This document shows, one piece after another, positions 1 to 12,335 of a stretch of DNA of 64,000 nucleotides. The position numbers and the translations under genes are program-made. The notes below the pieces were generated by a model. That model saw only the letters and a program-made list of their open reading frames with translations, was not told the DNA's origin and did no database searches. Source of the DNA: Euglena gracilis (lineage: Eukaryota; Euglenida; Euglenophyceae; Euglenales); the NCBI GenBank assembly GCA_039621445.1, contig CP154957.1:33254942-33318941 (forward strand), written 5' to 3'. Each line of letters begins with the position of its first letter. Position 1 is the stretch's first letter.

Positions 1-2919
1 GTATCCAACGCTATGATGGAACCCACTTATCAGCCTCATACTTTGTTGTGAGCTTATGCATTCTGTTTCTTGGTGCAGATGTGTTCTTCACATCTTGTAA
101 GATTTGTGGAATGGATATTGAATGGTGTGGTTCTAAAACTCGGGAATAATGGGGGTTGGGGGTGGGATGGAGCTGAACAATACCCAAAACTTAGCGAGAA
201 AGAGCACAAATCCGGGGAAGAAATTATGATAAAAAAAATTCAAGTAATCCCCCCAAAACTCCATCTTTCGACTGTTATTTTCTCACTATTCTGGTGGGAT
301 TTGTGCATGACCACACCACCTCAGTGGATTTTTTTGGCCCAGTCAAAGCGACCTTATAGCCAGGCTTCTTGATAAAAAAAGAAGTGTTGCACCTCCCCCA
401 GGGGATTTTTTAGTCGTGGACCCCCGGGGGGGGGGAGGGGGGGAGGGGGGGTGGGTCCGCCCGAGCCCCCCCCCCGGGGGGGGGGTCCCCCCGGAGGGGG
501 GGTGGGATATACTTTTCGGCGCCAAAGGCGCCGAAAAAGTGCTATTTTTAGCATTTTCGCGATTTTCGGCCATTTTTTTTGTGGGTCCCCCGGGACCCCC
601 CCCCCCCCCCCCCCGCGCGGGCCCCCCCCGGGGGGGGGGGGGGGGCGCCCCCGCCCCCCCCCCCCTCAAAAAAACCCTTGACCTCCCCCGTCAGGGTTCA
701 AGCTGCTTGCAACGTTGCAAAATTTTATAGCACACAATTTGAATTTTCGATGGTGATGAAATAAATTGTATTTTTGCATATTTTGCCCCAAGCTTGGGCA
801 ATTTTATTTGGTAGTTTTTTCGGGGTGGAGGATGCCTGATTGGCCAGCAAGTTTATCATGTGGGTGCCCATCCTGACACTTTGTGGCAAATCCCAGTTTT
901 GTGTGGTTTTCATTGTTATAACAAAATTTTTTTGTTCTTTCAATTGTTTTTGTTTTTTTGGACAAGTATTTTAAACACTCCCCTGCGTTTCTCGGGGGCT
1001 TCTTCTTTGAGTGCTTCTTGGGGGGCAGGTCTTTTAAGCACACCTGACTTTGGGTCATATTGGTGTGAGCTGTTTTCGGCCATCATAGTCCATTTTGGGC
1101 CCGTGTGGCACCGACGGCGTGCTCCCGTTTGCTTTGTGTCCCCAAAAAATTGTTAACCTGGTGAAATTCCTTTTTGATTCAGGGCAAAAGGGCAGTTGGA
1201 ATCAGCTTTAAAAATAAATACAAACAAAACCCCGGGGCTGCTATGGGGATTTTCCCAGGTTTGGGTCAGGTTTTTGGTTTGGATTGCACACATGACAGAA
1301 GTTATCTGTGTTACCGGGATCCAAAACCAAACGTGGTGTGTTTCCTGCACCCAGCAGAACTTTTTGCCTCCCCCTCCATGCTTTTCTGCAGTGGCTTTTC
1401 TTTTCACCGCCAAGGATTAACCCTCATCTCCCGACAAAAAAAAACAAAAAAAAACTTTTTGGCCACACCTTGGTCAAAAATTCGCGAACAGGAGGTTTTT
1501 TCAATCATCCCTTCTGGCCAGTGGTTGTGTTGTGGGACCGGGGGATTCCTTTACCTTGGGGAGAACAGAAGAGTCGTCATCCAACATCTAAAATTAACAT
1601 GCTGAAATCCCGCAATTCATTTCACGAAATCTTCACTGTTGGACACAGTCATCTGTTGATCCACAAGAAGTTTTTGTTGGATACGTTGCACAATCACGAA
1701 AGTGCAAAACAGTTGCTTTGGGCTGCAAGGCTAACTCCCAAAAGCGGGTCCCATTAAGGCTGTTAAAGGTCTTTTACGCCCCATTTTGGGTGTTATTTCA
1801 TTGTTTTGATTTTTTTTGTTTTGTATTTTTTTTTGAAAAATTGTGCAAGATACTGTGCTTCTATGCTTTATTCGAGTCAAAAAAAAAACGTGAAAAAATA
1901 TCCACAGCGTTCATGAAATTATTTTGTATCATGGAAAAACTTTACCCAAGGGGGTGAAAGCACCTTCTGGCAGAGATGTTTACAGCTTGGCTAGGTGAGA
2001 GAATTCTCCTTTTTTTGAAGGTATTTTGTTTTGGCTTTAAAAATTTGAGGCATTGTGTTTTTTAATGCACCTATTAAAATCTTTATACCTTACCATAGAT
2101 TATCCCCAGTCGAATATCCCCCCACATTTTTGGCCTGGAATATTTGGACCCGTCTAAAGTTCCCCTCCCAAAAAACTTTTGGGGGGAGTTGGGTTTGGGG
2201 GGGGAGCAAACCACACCCCTAGTGCCGAAGGCGCTGGGGTTCAAAAATGCCTCTTTATTGCAACCATACCATTGCTTTACACCTGTCCGACCCCACCCCG
2301 GGGACTGATTTTTTCAGAGTGACTGACTGGTTTTTTCGAAAAAGTGACTGACTGGTTTTTTCAGAGTGGAAAGTGACTCCCCCCTCCCCCCCCCATGGGG
2401 GTCGCTGAGCAATGGTATGATTGCAACAATGTCAATTTTTTTGCAGGAGAATTTGGCAGGGTTTGTGCCAGCGAAGACCCAAATCCACCACCACCCTTGT
2501 GCTTTTCGTGTTTTGGCATCCCAATGGTGGAAGGCACCACACCCTTCTAGCCGGAGAGCCGGTGAAGGACCGGTAGATTGCCCCCCCCCCCCGGTTTTCG
2601 ACTGTGTTGGGGAGGGGAATCTGCAGAATGGTATTGTGTAAAACCTGGTCATTTCGAATATGACCAACACCACCACCCAGAACGGTTTGTCCTGCAACCA
2701 ATTGAATGATTCATGCAGAGATTTTTGCAGAATCAATTATGTCACAGGTTTTCCTCCCCCAAGGACATGGGGAAAAAAGGACATGGAAGGTGGGGTTTTT
2801 CATTGCAGTTTTCGCCTTTTCCACGTTGCGTATCTTGAGGCAATGCTGGCCTCTCCCCCGAAACGGCACAAAAGGGATTCTTCTTTTTAGCGCCTCGTTC
2901 GGTTTCACAGCCCGCGGCC
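1..2919. other. No supported gene; AT-rich DNA with a G/C-run block
   Basis: I see no exon with the GC-rich codon bias of the genes downstream. Most of the stretch is T-rich low-complexity DNA. Positions 410-665 are an extreme block of G runs and C runs that could fold on themselves, with GGCGCCAAAGGCGCC-type palindromes near 520. Positions 2290-2370 carry a short direct repeat built on GTGACTGACTGGTTTTTTC. This may be upstream region of the SEC14-like gene, but no promoter motif could be assigned. Confidence 0.5.
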
Positions 2920-5900
2920 ATGGCCTCATCCAACGTGCCCACGGAGGCCGAAGAGAAGAAAATGCTGCTGCTGCGGCTGAAGTGGCCGGAGAGCCCCGAG
3001 GAGGAGCTGCTGCGGTTCTGCCGGGCCCGGCCCCAGGCCCTGGAGGAGGCGGTGAAGATGTACGAGGCATGGCCAGGGCTGGGAGGGAGGGGCACACCCC
3101 TGCCCCAGCATTGTGCCCCCCGTTGGGAGGGAGGCATCTCTGGATGGGAATGGTTGGGGGGAATAGTTTGAGGATAGGGCAGTTTTTGTTGTCCAATTAG
3201 AAACTTTGCCATTATTAATAGGCCATGAGTCAATGAGTCAAGTTCAGAATTTTACAAAATATTTACTGACCATTTTTTTGAAATTTTCGATTTTAATATA
3301 AAAAAACGGTCAGTAAATATTTTGTAAAATTCTTGCCAAAATTTTTGGACATTTTTGTTCAGATCCCCCCCCTATTTCTCACCCTAGCCCTAACCAGTGC
3401 CGGAGGACAATCCTTCCACATCACCCCACATCTTATGTTAGGGTTTCCAAAATCAGGTCCCCAGGGGCGTTGTACATTAGGGTTTCAACATTCCGTGTCC
3501 TTGATTTTTATTTTTTATTTCCAGTGTCGACTGATTTTGCTGTGGTCAGGCACCTCTGATAATTTTCAGATAAAAAAAATGCAACAACCCCCCCCTGAGC
3601 ACCGTTAAAAAAAGCTCAACTTGCCTTTTTTTCGGCCGAAATTTTAGCAAGAATCCAAATGGTTGAATTCCCCACAATAAGACCCCCCTTGGGATTATAA
3701 GCAACCGCCCCCCCCCCCAAAATGGGGAATTACTGGGGGGGGGGGCATGGGAATGGACTCTTTCCCACGGCAAAGACCTCTGGGGTTAGGGCTAGAATCA
3801 GGGTTAGGGTTTGGGTCACAGTTAGAAACAGGGGAAACTGGGGGAGGGGGTTGGGGGTTGGGCCCAGTACCCCCTCGGGTTTCCTTTATTGCACACGTGA
3901 GGTGTCGAAATAAAAAACTGGCCCCCAAAATTGACCCCCCAAAGTGAGTCCCCTCCAACCCCCCCCCCCTGCAGGGGGTCTGGTGGTTGGCTGCTGACCA
4001 CAGTTTCAAGTAACGTTGGTTTGACCCCTCCTCGGGGTTTTCGAGGGTTCGTGAGTTGGGGCCGCTGGACCCTTGGGGGGGGGGGGCATGGGTCAGTCCG
4101 GCCTGGCTAAAGGCCGGGACAAAAAAAATGAAGGGTTCTTGACTGATTTTGGGTGGGTTTTGGTGGGTGGGTGGGTGGATGGGTGCCCTGCTCCCGACGA
4201 CGGAGGTTGTGCGCGGTGAGTTATTGAAGAAAGTGAGTGGGTGGGTTTTGGGTTTCCACACAAAAAAAAACTGTTCATCCTCTTAGGGGGTCACCAAAGT
4301 GAAAACACGGTGTACCTTTCGCCCCAGGTCATTAAAGCACCTTCTGGGCCAGCAGAAAAATGTCCTGCAGTTGATGAGAATGCTACCCTCTCAGCCAAGT
4401 CCGGAACGTTTTGGATTGATTTCCATCGCAGTGCAGTCAAATTGTGTCGCCGAGGACGTTCCCTTGCAAACCGTCCCCATGGCCTTGAGCCCACATCCTG
4501 CCCTCCCCACCCTGCATGCACCTGGAGTGGAGGAAGGGCCAAGGTGCCCCGGACAACCTCTTGAAGTACGTGGGCACTGTACCGCCCAAGGACTTGCCCA
4601 GCCACCCCCCCACTGCATGAGAGAAGCCGGATGGCTGCTCATGATACGTTTATTTTCAGTCACTCCTCACCCGACTCAAGCCCCTCATGTCTCCACGCAC
4701 ACGCACCCCGACCACAGCCACGACCGCGGGCAGTCTCTGCCGGCGGCGGCGTGGGTCCGCACCTGCGGCCATGCCGTGGACGGCACCCCGGCCGCCTACT
4801 GCCAGGGGGCCCGCTTCGACCCCAACCTGCCCGCGGAGAATTACGTGCTCTACTGCGCCAACCTCATCGACAGCGTCGTGAAGGCCAACGACATGACCCG
4901 CATCACGATCCTGATTGACGTGCGCGCTGGGAATGGAGACGGTCAGGCCTGTTTTGGCGAAGGACGTGAAGCTTGTGTTTTTGAGCCACCGCCAACATGT
5001 GGGGACTGTTGGGACCAAACCAATCGACCCGCATACTTTTTAATTCAGAGTACCCCTGAGGTGGAGGGGTCCAGGGTCGAACCCCCCCCCCGAAAAAATA
5101 AAAGTATTGCAAATCCTTGGGGTCAGCCATATGTTCTCCTTGTGGACCAAAGGCGGTGATGACAGGGTTGGGGAAGCCCAGGGGCACAGTCCCACGATCA
5201 CTTTGAACCGGGTCTGACGTGCCACGGCCTGAGACGCCACAGTGGCAGGTGTTGCTGCCAGTCACCGTGGGCTCTCGGGGGCGGACCCTCACCCAGAGCA
5301 TGCCTGGGGCCGGCTGGTTCAACGCCCCGCCGCACCAGATGGTCAGCGTCGCAAACCAAATCCTGAACGTGAACTACCCGGAGCGCGCTCAGCGCCTCAT
5401 CATCTGCCGCCGGAGCCCCTGGCCCGTGGGAACCTACTGGGCATGGCGGGCTGGACCTGACTGCCTCCCCCCCTCCATCCTGGGGTCGTAGATTCACTTA
5501 GTGACCCCCGGGGGGGGGGGGGCATTTTTCCTCGGCCCCAAACCCAAACACCTGTGTTCTTTGGCAAACACTCATTCACGACCCCCCTCCGGTCCACCCA
5601 TCCACCCACCCTCCCACCCTCCCACCCAAAAATCAGCCGAAACCCCTTGAGAAATTTCTCCCACCTGGGTTTCACCTGGGGAATGGGATCATGTGGCTTC
5701 GCTGTGGGGCTCCGGTCCCGCATCCCATCCCGACGCTGCTGACGCACCTGTGGACGATGTTCAGTGCCATCCTGGACCCGGCTGCCTTTTGAGGACCCAT
5801 CTGGGGTCCCGGGGCTGTGGGGGGCGTACATCTTTTCAGGGTCACAGACCCTCCCTGGGTGGGGGGGGGGCAGCTGCAGCCAGCCCCGATTTCGGCCAGC

Positions 5901-6494
5901 CCAGGCGCAGCAACACCCCGGGGGAGGGAGGGTGCTGCTTGCCCAGGAGCCAGCCCTCAGGAATTTTGTCTAGCTTTCCTCCTCCACAGGTTTCTACCAT
6001 AAAAGTGCAAAAAAAAGACCTGTAAACACTGAAAAGAAAATGTTTACTTCTCTTTAAAATGGATTCTTGCAGGTATTTTTTTTGGATCAGATTCCTCAAT
6101 GTCCTTCCCCCCTCATTTTGTTCAGCATTTTGTTCAGTTTTAGGCTCAGCTCGGACCACCGGGGGGGGGGGGGCATCCAACCTGACCGAATTCAAGCAGC
6201 CCAGATTTCCAGCCCTGCCTAAGATACAAATACAAAGATACATGACGCGCACATGACGCGACCTCAGCTACGCAAATGGTCCGCAGGCGACACAAACGGG
6301 GGCCGGGCCGGGACAAGGTCACGAAGGAGAAGTTCATCGTGCTGAGCGGCAGCGCCGTGGCCGGGGCGCCGTGCCCGCCCAAGCTGCTGGAGTACATCAA
6401 GCCGGACCAGTTCCCGCCGGACGCGCAGCCCCTCCACCAGCTGGTCACCGACCTGCCCAGGGCTGGCCCGGAAGCCCGGCAACCCGGCGGGTGA
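2920..6494 (+). CDS. SEC14-like CRAL-TRIO domain protein (multi-exon)
   Basis: This is probably a lipid-binding/transfer protein of the SEC14 family. Exon 1 (2920-3066) starts at an ATG in a GGCC-ATG-G context and ends in the CRAL-TRIO N-terminal helix LLRFCRARPQALEEAVKMYE. Exon 2 (4734-4941) covers the start of the lipid-binding fold, with FDPNLPAENYVLYCANL and ITILIDVRAGNG. Exon 3 (5262 to about 5450) has LTQSMPGAGWFNAPP and NVNYPERAQRLIIC, the usual YPER segment. Exon 4 (about 5690-5780) has LWTMFSAILDP. Exon 5 (6318-6494) has VTKEKFIVLSGSAVAG and KLLEYIKPDQFPPD, the C-terminal signature before a TGA. Exons 1-2, 2-3 and 4-5 join in phase. The introns after exons 1 and 4 seem to use GC donors. 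No convincing AG marks the start of exon 4, so that boundary is unresolved. The gene may continue into the exons at 10-12 kb. Confidence 0.8.
3246..3333. repeat. 88-bp perfect inverted repeat in intron 1
   Basis: Two 26-base arms (3246-3271 and 3308-3333, starting AGAATTTTACAAAATATTTA) are exact reverse complements around a 36-base AT-rich loop. This looks like a tiny hairpin element or MITE inside the first intron of the SEC14-like gene. No target duplication is obvious. Confidence 0.8.
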
Positions 6495-9296
6495 TGGGTG
6501 GGGGGGGGGTGCGACCCCCCCCCCCGGACCCGTACAGCCCTGGACCTGCCCCCGGAGGAGGTCCCACCGAACCTCAGCTGATCTGGGCCCACCGTGGGGC
6601 TGGTGGACAGCAACAGGCAGTGTGGGAGACAGGCTTCTTTGTAAGGATTGCGCGCTCCCCAGGGGGGGTGAGCAGGAGGGTGGGGCATTTTCGATCCCCC
6701 GGGGGGGGGGGTGGGATTGGGGTGGGTAGTGCTATCGCACAACCCCCGAGGGGTAGTGCTATGGCACGCACCCGGGCCCAAAATGGCCATTTTCAAGGGA
6801 AAATTGGCAATGATCGGCAGGCACCGGGGTCGAAAATCGATGCCCCGGGGGGGGTTGTGCCTGCTATGGGCAGGCACCGGAGGGGGGGGGGACACAAGTG
6901 CGGTTTTTTTCCAGTTTTTTTTGTGTTCTTTGATTTTGGCGAAATTTGCATTTTGTGTATTTTGTAATTTTTTTTTCCGTTTGTTTTTTCCTGGCGATTT
7001 TTGGATTTTTTTCTGGAAAAAAATTTGATTTGTGAAAAAATCCTTGGCCCCGGTTTCCCCAAAACTAAAATTTTGTCAATTTTTTGTCATGTTTGCATTT
7101 TTTGGTCAATAAAATGCTTATTTTTATGCAAAAATGGAAAAATTTCCCCGGCAGAGCCAAAAAATTTCCTAAGTCTTTTCCAGTGGAGAATCTCGGGGGA
7201 GCTCCTAAAGGATTTTACATATGCGTACGGTTGCCCCCTTTTTTTGTGTCGTGATTTTTTGGGTCCATGTTGCGCTCCCCCCCCCATAGCACCAGGCACC
7301 CAGGCAGGAGGGTCCATAAGGGACGGGATTGTTTTGTTTTCATTAGAGGACCGCCAAGACCTCAGGCCTGAGGGCTTGAGGTTTTGAAGTCAAACAGGGC
7401 CAAAAAAATGAAGGTCAAAAAAGCACACATTTTTGGCGATTTGGGTGGATAAGCGATAGTCCAAGATACAAGGGTGCAGTTTTTTCCAAAGCTCACCTGT
7501 TTTGCCAAAATATGGCCATTTTTTGGGACTTTTTCCCCTGGATTTTTCATTGAATGTGCTGGGACCGATAAAATTTTTCAATTTTAAGCCCGGACGTGGT
7601 CCAATCAAAAACATCACAGTGGACAATATAGCAAAACACAAGGTATTAAAGGAAGTGCTTCAACAGTTGCTGAAATAGATGTGATGAATTTGTTGGGGGG
7701 AAAACCTTGGAAAAAAACACAATCGCAAATGGACAGAATGAGGCATTGTGCTTTCCTTGTCTCTTGCTGGTGCTGACCATTGGTCACCTCTTGTTGGTTT
7801 CGCCTGAACGTTTTAGCCAGGGATACCTCTGAGAGTCCCCCATCCATTTTGTGGATTTGAATGCATCATTTTTACCCTCCTTTCGCCTCCTTCTTTATTT
7901 GACTCCTATGACATCTTATACCACCAGAGAGAGGGAATGGGATAGATTCGGCAAAGAAAATAGGTCTAATTTGGTTTCTAATTTTCGGATTTCAATTTCA
8001 GGTTTTGTGTTTCAGAATTCTAAGACATTCTAAAATGGCGATTTGGCAGGGAAAAAGTAAAAAAAATTGTCAAGCAAATACACATACGTTTTTTTGAAAG
8101 CCTCTCCATTTTTTTTTAGGAGTTTAAACCAATGCCTCCAAGTATTTTTCTACCGTTTTGGTCAAGGCCGTCAATTTTTCCAGTTGAATTTTTTCAATCC
8201 AATGTCCTTCAGTCTCACTTTTCTCCCCCGATCTAGTAAGCAATGCAATGAAGCACCACAAAGCGATGCAAAATGCAAAGAAGAAATTGATTTTTTCTTG
8301 TATTATGCATGTTCCTCCTCTTATGCAAGAATGGAGTGACCGTACAGATGTTTAAGTTTGGAACATGCAATGTATAATACACGTGCAAGGTAAGTTTGTA
8401 CTCTGTCTAATATCCCGCAACACAAATCAGGCTGAAAAAAAAACGCCCCAGAGTGAGCCAGGGTGTCAGCCACCTTTCAGCACATCTAGTCCAGGGGCAT
8501 TCTGCCGTCCGATGCCTCCAGCCTCCAGCCTCCCTGCGCCAACCTCTCGTCAGAGCCCCGCCGGCAGGGATGGGGCGGCCTGCGGGGTTTCTCAGCTCCA
8601 GGGCCGGCCCATCCTCCCTCCCGGCGGCAGGGACCCTGCCCCCGTCCCCCCCCCCCCACCTTGTGGCACAGCGCTCACCCCGCCGGCCCTGACACACCAC
8701 TGAACGTGTCGTTGCGCCACAGCAGAGCAGGCGCTCCGCTGACGCTTTTCGGACGTGCACATGTGGCGCTGCACTGTGGCTGCGGGGACATCCCAGGAGG
8801 GGACTGGGCGGGGTTGGAAGTGGCGTTTGCGTCAAGGACGGAGGATCTTGGGGGGGGGTTCGGCCAAGGTGGGGGGCCTTGGCCGAACTCCAAGGCCAAG
8901 GGTTTCAAGCGATCGCCTTTCCAAGAACACGCATTATCTCTCCAGGGTCCCCCGTTTGCTGAGGCAGGTGCATGGCGTTTTTGAGCCGGAGGTCCATCAG
9001 ACTGATCCTCCCGCATTGCATGTCCTCCTTGGTCAGCAAGCCAGCCGATGGGTTTTTATTCATCAACTCCAAGTGGGGGGACTTCAGTAATCACACACCA
9101 GCCAAAGGTGAGCATGGCAACCCAAAAAGAAACAAATAGGAAAGGATGCAGCTTTCCAAGCTAATGCCAGAACGGCTGCGAGAGGGACAGTGTCCATTCA
9201 GGAATTCTGTGGATTGGGTGAAACGCCATTCCCGGCCCCCACACACGCCATCCGGTCTCCACAGTGAGCGGTGAGGGCCTTTCTCCCACACCGCCC
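6495..9296. other. No supported gene; AT-rich DNA and G/C-run repeats
   Basis: Positions 6640-6900 contain G/C-run hairpin material with the motif GCAGGCACCGG, similar to repeats at 58.4 and 59.1 kb. Positions 6900-8400 are T-rich and non-coding in appearance. Positions 8430-9100 are more GC-balanced and open in several frames, but none shows family similarity or clean splice pairs that I could defend. Confidence 0.4.
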
Positions 9297-9723
9297 ATGG
9301 AATGCTGACATGTCGCGCAGCGTGGACTCCGAGGAGCACTCCACTGAGCCGACTGGCAGCACCGGAACGGATGGGGGGCAGGCTGGGTTCCGGCCTCCGA
9401 TCCCCTCCACCCCACAATGCGGTGGACATCCCCAGGGGTCTAGAATGAAATGCCGCAGAAGTCTCCTCCCCCCTGGAACACCCCCCGTTCGGGCTGCAAG
9501 GTGTGCCACTTTGGTGTTTATTCCAAGGCAGGTGGCCAGCAGAGGAGGCCAGCCTGGCGCTGGGTCGTTCATGCAGTACGCGGCACAGAGCTACCAAGGG
9601 CCGCCAACACAGCCGGCGGCTTCCACGCCACAGATGGAGGTACGCCCCAGAGCAGGCTGGCTCTTAGCATATGAAGTTGGCGTGAAGTGGAACACAAGCA
9701 AGGGTGTGCAAGCCAAGCGCTGA
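9297..9723 (+). CDS. Possible Q/P-rich exon(s), unassigned
   Basis: The plus-strand frame open through 9271-9723 contains DMSRSVDSEEHSTEPTGSTG and later SFMQYAAQSYQGPPTQPAAS. These have the composition of a disordered, Gln/Pro/Ser-rich region such as the tail of a regulatory protein. An alternative frame over 9450-9674 is also open, and I could not fix splice sites, so coding status is uncertain. If real, it may belong with the acidic exon at 10.47 kb. Confidence 0.25.
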
Positions 9724-10466
9724 GGAGACCAGGCCGGGACTGTATTGGCTCATTGGACCTCGAGCTAATTGATCATGTTATCAATTTGCTCGAGGTCCAC
9801 AATTTTGGCCTGGCTCGATCTTTGTTGATGTTGGTTCTTCCTCTCGATCACATATTTCTTTAAGGCTTTGCAGACCCCCTGGAGCTGCTGCAGCCAGCCC
9901 CGATTTTGGCGCAGCGACAGCCCCCTGGGGGGGGGGCTGCAAGCGCGGCTAGACATCCCCTTTTTGCTGGAACCAGCCAGAAAAGCATTCAAAAATGGAA
10001 AAAATGGTGGTTTGGGGGATTTTTGGGCGTGTTTTTGGGGTTGCCAGATGCTCATTTTTTTCAACGCTGTGTTTTGCAGGTCATTTTTTTGGGCAGTTGC
10101 CTTTTTTTTCTTGGACCAGCCTGGCCTGTCTCCTCAGACGTGCAGTCGGGGTCCGGTAGGTCCCTGGTCTTGCAACCCCGGTCCTTAAAGAGATCTGTCC
10201 TCTCAATGTCCCTACCTCACTATCGGGGGGATCGCGTTTGCCAAGGCCCAGCAAACCTGGGGGGAGGACAGGCAGAAGAGGCGCAGATGGCCCCAGGCGC
10301 ATTTGGAGTGCCGCCCGGCCCAGTGTTGCCCTTCTTTGCAGGGGCACTTCCTGCTGTTGGACCTTCCTGGCATCCATCGGGGAGGGTCGGACCTGACCCA
10401 TGGCTCGGCCCTGCCCTCCCGACTTCATCCACGGAGGGTTGGCTCAGTACATCGACCTCCCCCCAG

Positions 10467-10595
10467 GATCAGGAGGACGAGGAGTTCTCCTCCACCGATG
10501 GGGAGAGAGATGCTGGCGATGCTGGGCCCAGCATGCTGACGGAGGCGATGATGTTCCGTTCCTCTGGCAGTCTCAGCCCGAAGAGCGACGTCGAG
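10467..10595 (+). CDS. Acidic Ser-rich exon, unassigned protein
   Basis: This exon is bounded by CCCCCCAG at its 5' side and GAG followed by GTGTGT at its 3' side, and is 43 codons long in phase 0/0. It reads DQEDEEFSSTDGERDAGD, then MLTEAMMFRSSGSLSPKSDV. That composition fits a disordered linker with potential casein-kinase-type phosphosites. The open frame continues upstream (TSSTEGWLSTSTSPQ), so the exon could be longer. It joins in phase to the exon at 10695. Family not recognised. Confidence 0.5.
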
Positions 10596-10694
10596 GTGTG
10601 TCCTGCAGCCCCTTTCCCGGTATTTTGTCTTGGGTTTTGGGGCTGAACCACATTCTGCAGTGGAAGTTTTGGCCAATCATGTGTGTTTTGCCAG

Positions 10695-10826
10695 ATCGCT
10701 GGCTACATCGGCGTCGTTGTGTCACAGGCACTCTTGCAAGACACCAATATCCTGGAGCAGCTTCAGAAGCGAGCGGCACTGTTGGACAGCCGCAAACAGC
10801 CTGTGGCATTTAGCTCATTGTTGTGA
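10695..10826 (+). CDS. Helical exon, unassigned protein
   Basis: An acceptor TTTTGCCAG precedes a phase-0 frame reading IAGYIGVVVSQALLQDTNIL, then EQLQKRAALLDSRKQP. This is an amphipathic helical, coiled-coil-like segment. It either ends at the TGA at 10824-10826 or splices at CCT-GTGGCA near 10802. In the second case it could join the coiled-coil exon at 12.1 kb. No family recognised. Confidence 0.5.
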   Translation: MAGYIGVVVSQALLQDTNILEQLQKRAALLDSRKQPVAFSSLL

Positions 10827-10979
10827 ATCTGTGGGCCTATTTGGTGCTTCATTTCTTTTACAGCTAACCGCCGTTCCTTTGGCGCACAGTGGCCAAAACC
10901 GTGGCCCTTGGTGGCAAGTAATTTGGCCTAGAGTTGCCAAAATCCAGGTACCACGTGCCACAATTCTGTCCCGTGGTGT

Positions 10980-11370
10980 TCAGTCAATCAAGCACATTTT
11001 TATCCATCTTGTGCTTAAATTTGCCTCCAAATCCTCATTTCTGTGAACATTTTTGTTTTGAAGAGATGAGAAGTCAGCACAGAAAGGCTGGAGATCTGTT
11101 TTTTTTGTGAAGTGAACATGGAATTTTTTTTGGCAAAACTTAATATAAAAAAGTGTGTCTTGATCCAGTCAATCAAGCACATTTTTATCCATCTTGTGCT
11201 TAAATTTGCCTCCAATATCCTTTTTTGTTTTTTGGTGGGGGCGTTTTTTTTGTTTTGAAGAGAGGAGAAGTCAGCACAGTTTTTTGTTTTTTTTGTTTGT
11301 TGGTATTTGTGTTTTTTTTTGTTTTTTTGAAAGTAAGTTTTTAATTTTTTTTTTTTTTTTTTTTTTTTAT

Positions 11371-11410
<40 letters not shown>

Positions 11411-11525
11411 GCCTCCAAATCCTCATTTTCGTGACCATTTTGTTTGAAGGCTGGAGATCTGTTTTTTTTTGTGAATATGTGATTTTTTTTGGCAAAACTT
11501 AATATAAAAAAGTGTGTATTGACAG
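10980..11525. repeat. Three imperfect direct repeats with expanded T tracts
   Basis: A unit of about 185 bp starting TCAATCAAGCACATTTTTAT occurs at 10980-11167 and again from 11168. A third partial copy at 11403-11525 shares GCTGGAGATCTG and AACTTAATATAAAAAAGTGT. The second copy is invaded by T homopolymers (11340-11404). No coding potential. Confidence 0.75.
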
Positions 11526-11574
11526 AGTCAGGGGCCGGTGCAAATGCTGCAACGCGTCTTGTGCCTGGCCCACC

Positions 11575-11760
11575 ACCACCCCTGAACAACGACCGCCCCC
11601 CAGTCGGGGGTTGCAGGTAAGGGTGTGCATACGACCACCCCCTGGTCGGGGTTGTAGGTGGCTTTGAAACCTGGGTTGTTCTTGGCACCTAGTCGTACGA
11701 CCTCCCCCCCCCCGTCTGGGGTTGTGGGAACCCGGTCGGGGGCAAAAGGGGGGGGGTACC
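11575..11760. repeat. Degenerate GTCGGGGTTG-type short repeats
   Basis: CCCAGTCGGGGGTTGCAGGT, CCCTGGTCGGGGTTGTAGGT and CCCGTCTGGGGTTGTGGG follow one another at irregular spacing, each next to CGACC. They look like a decayed minisatellite between exon regions. Confidence 0.45.
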
Positions 11761-12111
11761 ATGGGAACATGGAAACGTAGCGGCGACCAGTCAGGGACCA
11801 ATTTTTGTGGTGCCGCAGCTGTCTGTGGTCGTCACAACTCCGCCGATGGGGTTGGGCCAAAGAAATCGGTCCACTCATTTTGCAGGGGCAACGTTTCTTG
11901 GGGGGGGGGTTAGGTTGGGACCGAGCAAAGTTGCACACACGTTGCAATCGCAAGTCCAACACTCCGTGCGGGGACTCACGGGTGGCGTCCCTGCCTTGCC
12001 GTGGCCGCCCCCGTGGCCTCCGTGGGAGACCGGCCCTCACCGCACAGCCAACTGGGCCAGAAGCGAAGCTAGCGCCGGCCATAACAGAAAAGAAGCCTTA
12101 GCGCAACTCAG

Positions 12112-12335
12112 GGAGGCCGGGGGCTGGGGCGGAGTACGGGCTGAAGGCGCTGAAGGAGCAGCTGCTGGCCCGGGCCCGGGCCGACGCGGAGGCCCTGACG
12201 GCGGAGCGGGAGGCGCTGGGGGAGCACATGGAGCGGCAGCGGCAGCGGCTGGACCAGCAGATGGAGGACATCGAGGAGCGGCTGCGGCAGCTGCACGCCC
12301 AGCCCAGGGCCACCCCTCCCCCCCCCCCCGGGAGG
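12112..12335 (+). CDS. Coiled-coil exon, unassigned protein
   Basis: After the acceptor CAACTCAG, the plus frame reads AEYGLKALKEQLLARARADA, continuing through an Ala/Glu/Arg/Gln heptad-like stretch to MEDIEERLRQLHAQPR. It is strongly GC3-biased and typical of a long coiled coil. The 3' limit is probably the GAG-GTGGGA following a C run near 12335. It may be downstream of the helical exon at 10.7 kb. No family can be named from a coiled coil alone. Confidence 0.55.

Noticed and set aside
416-764. Pro/Gly-rich open frames over the G/C-run block
   Set aside because: Homopolymer-driven frames open on both strands; no codon structure.
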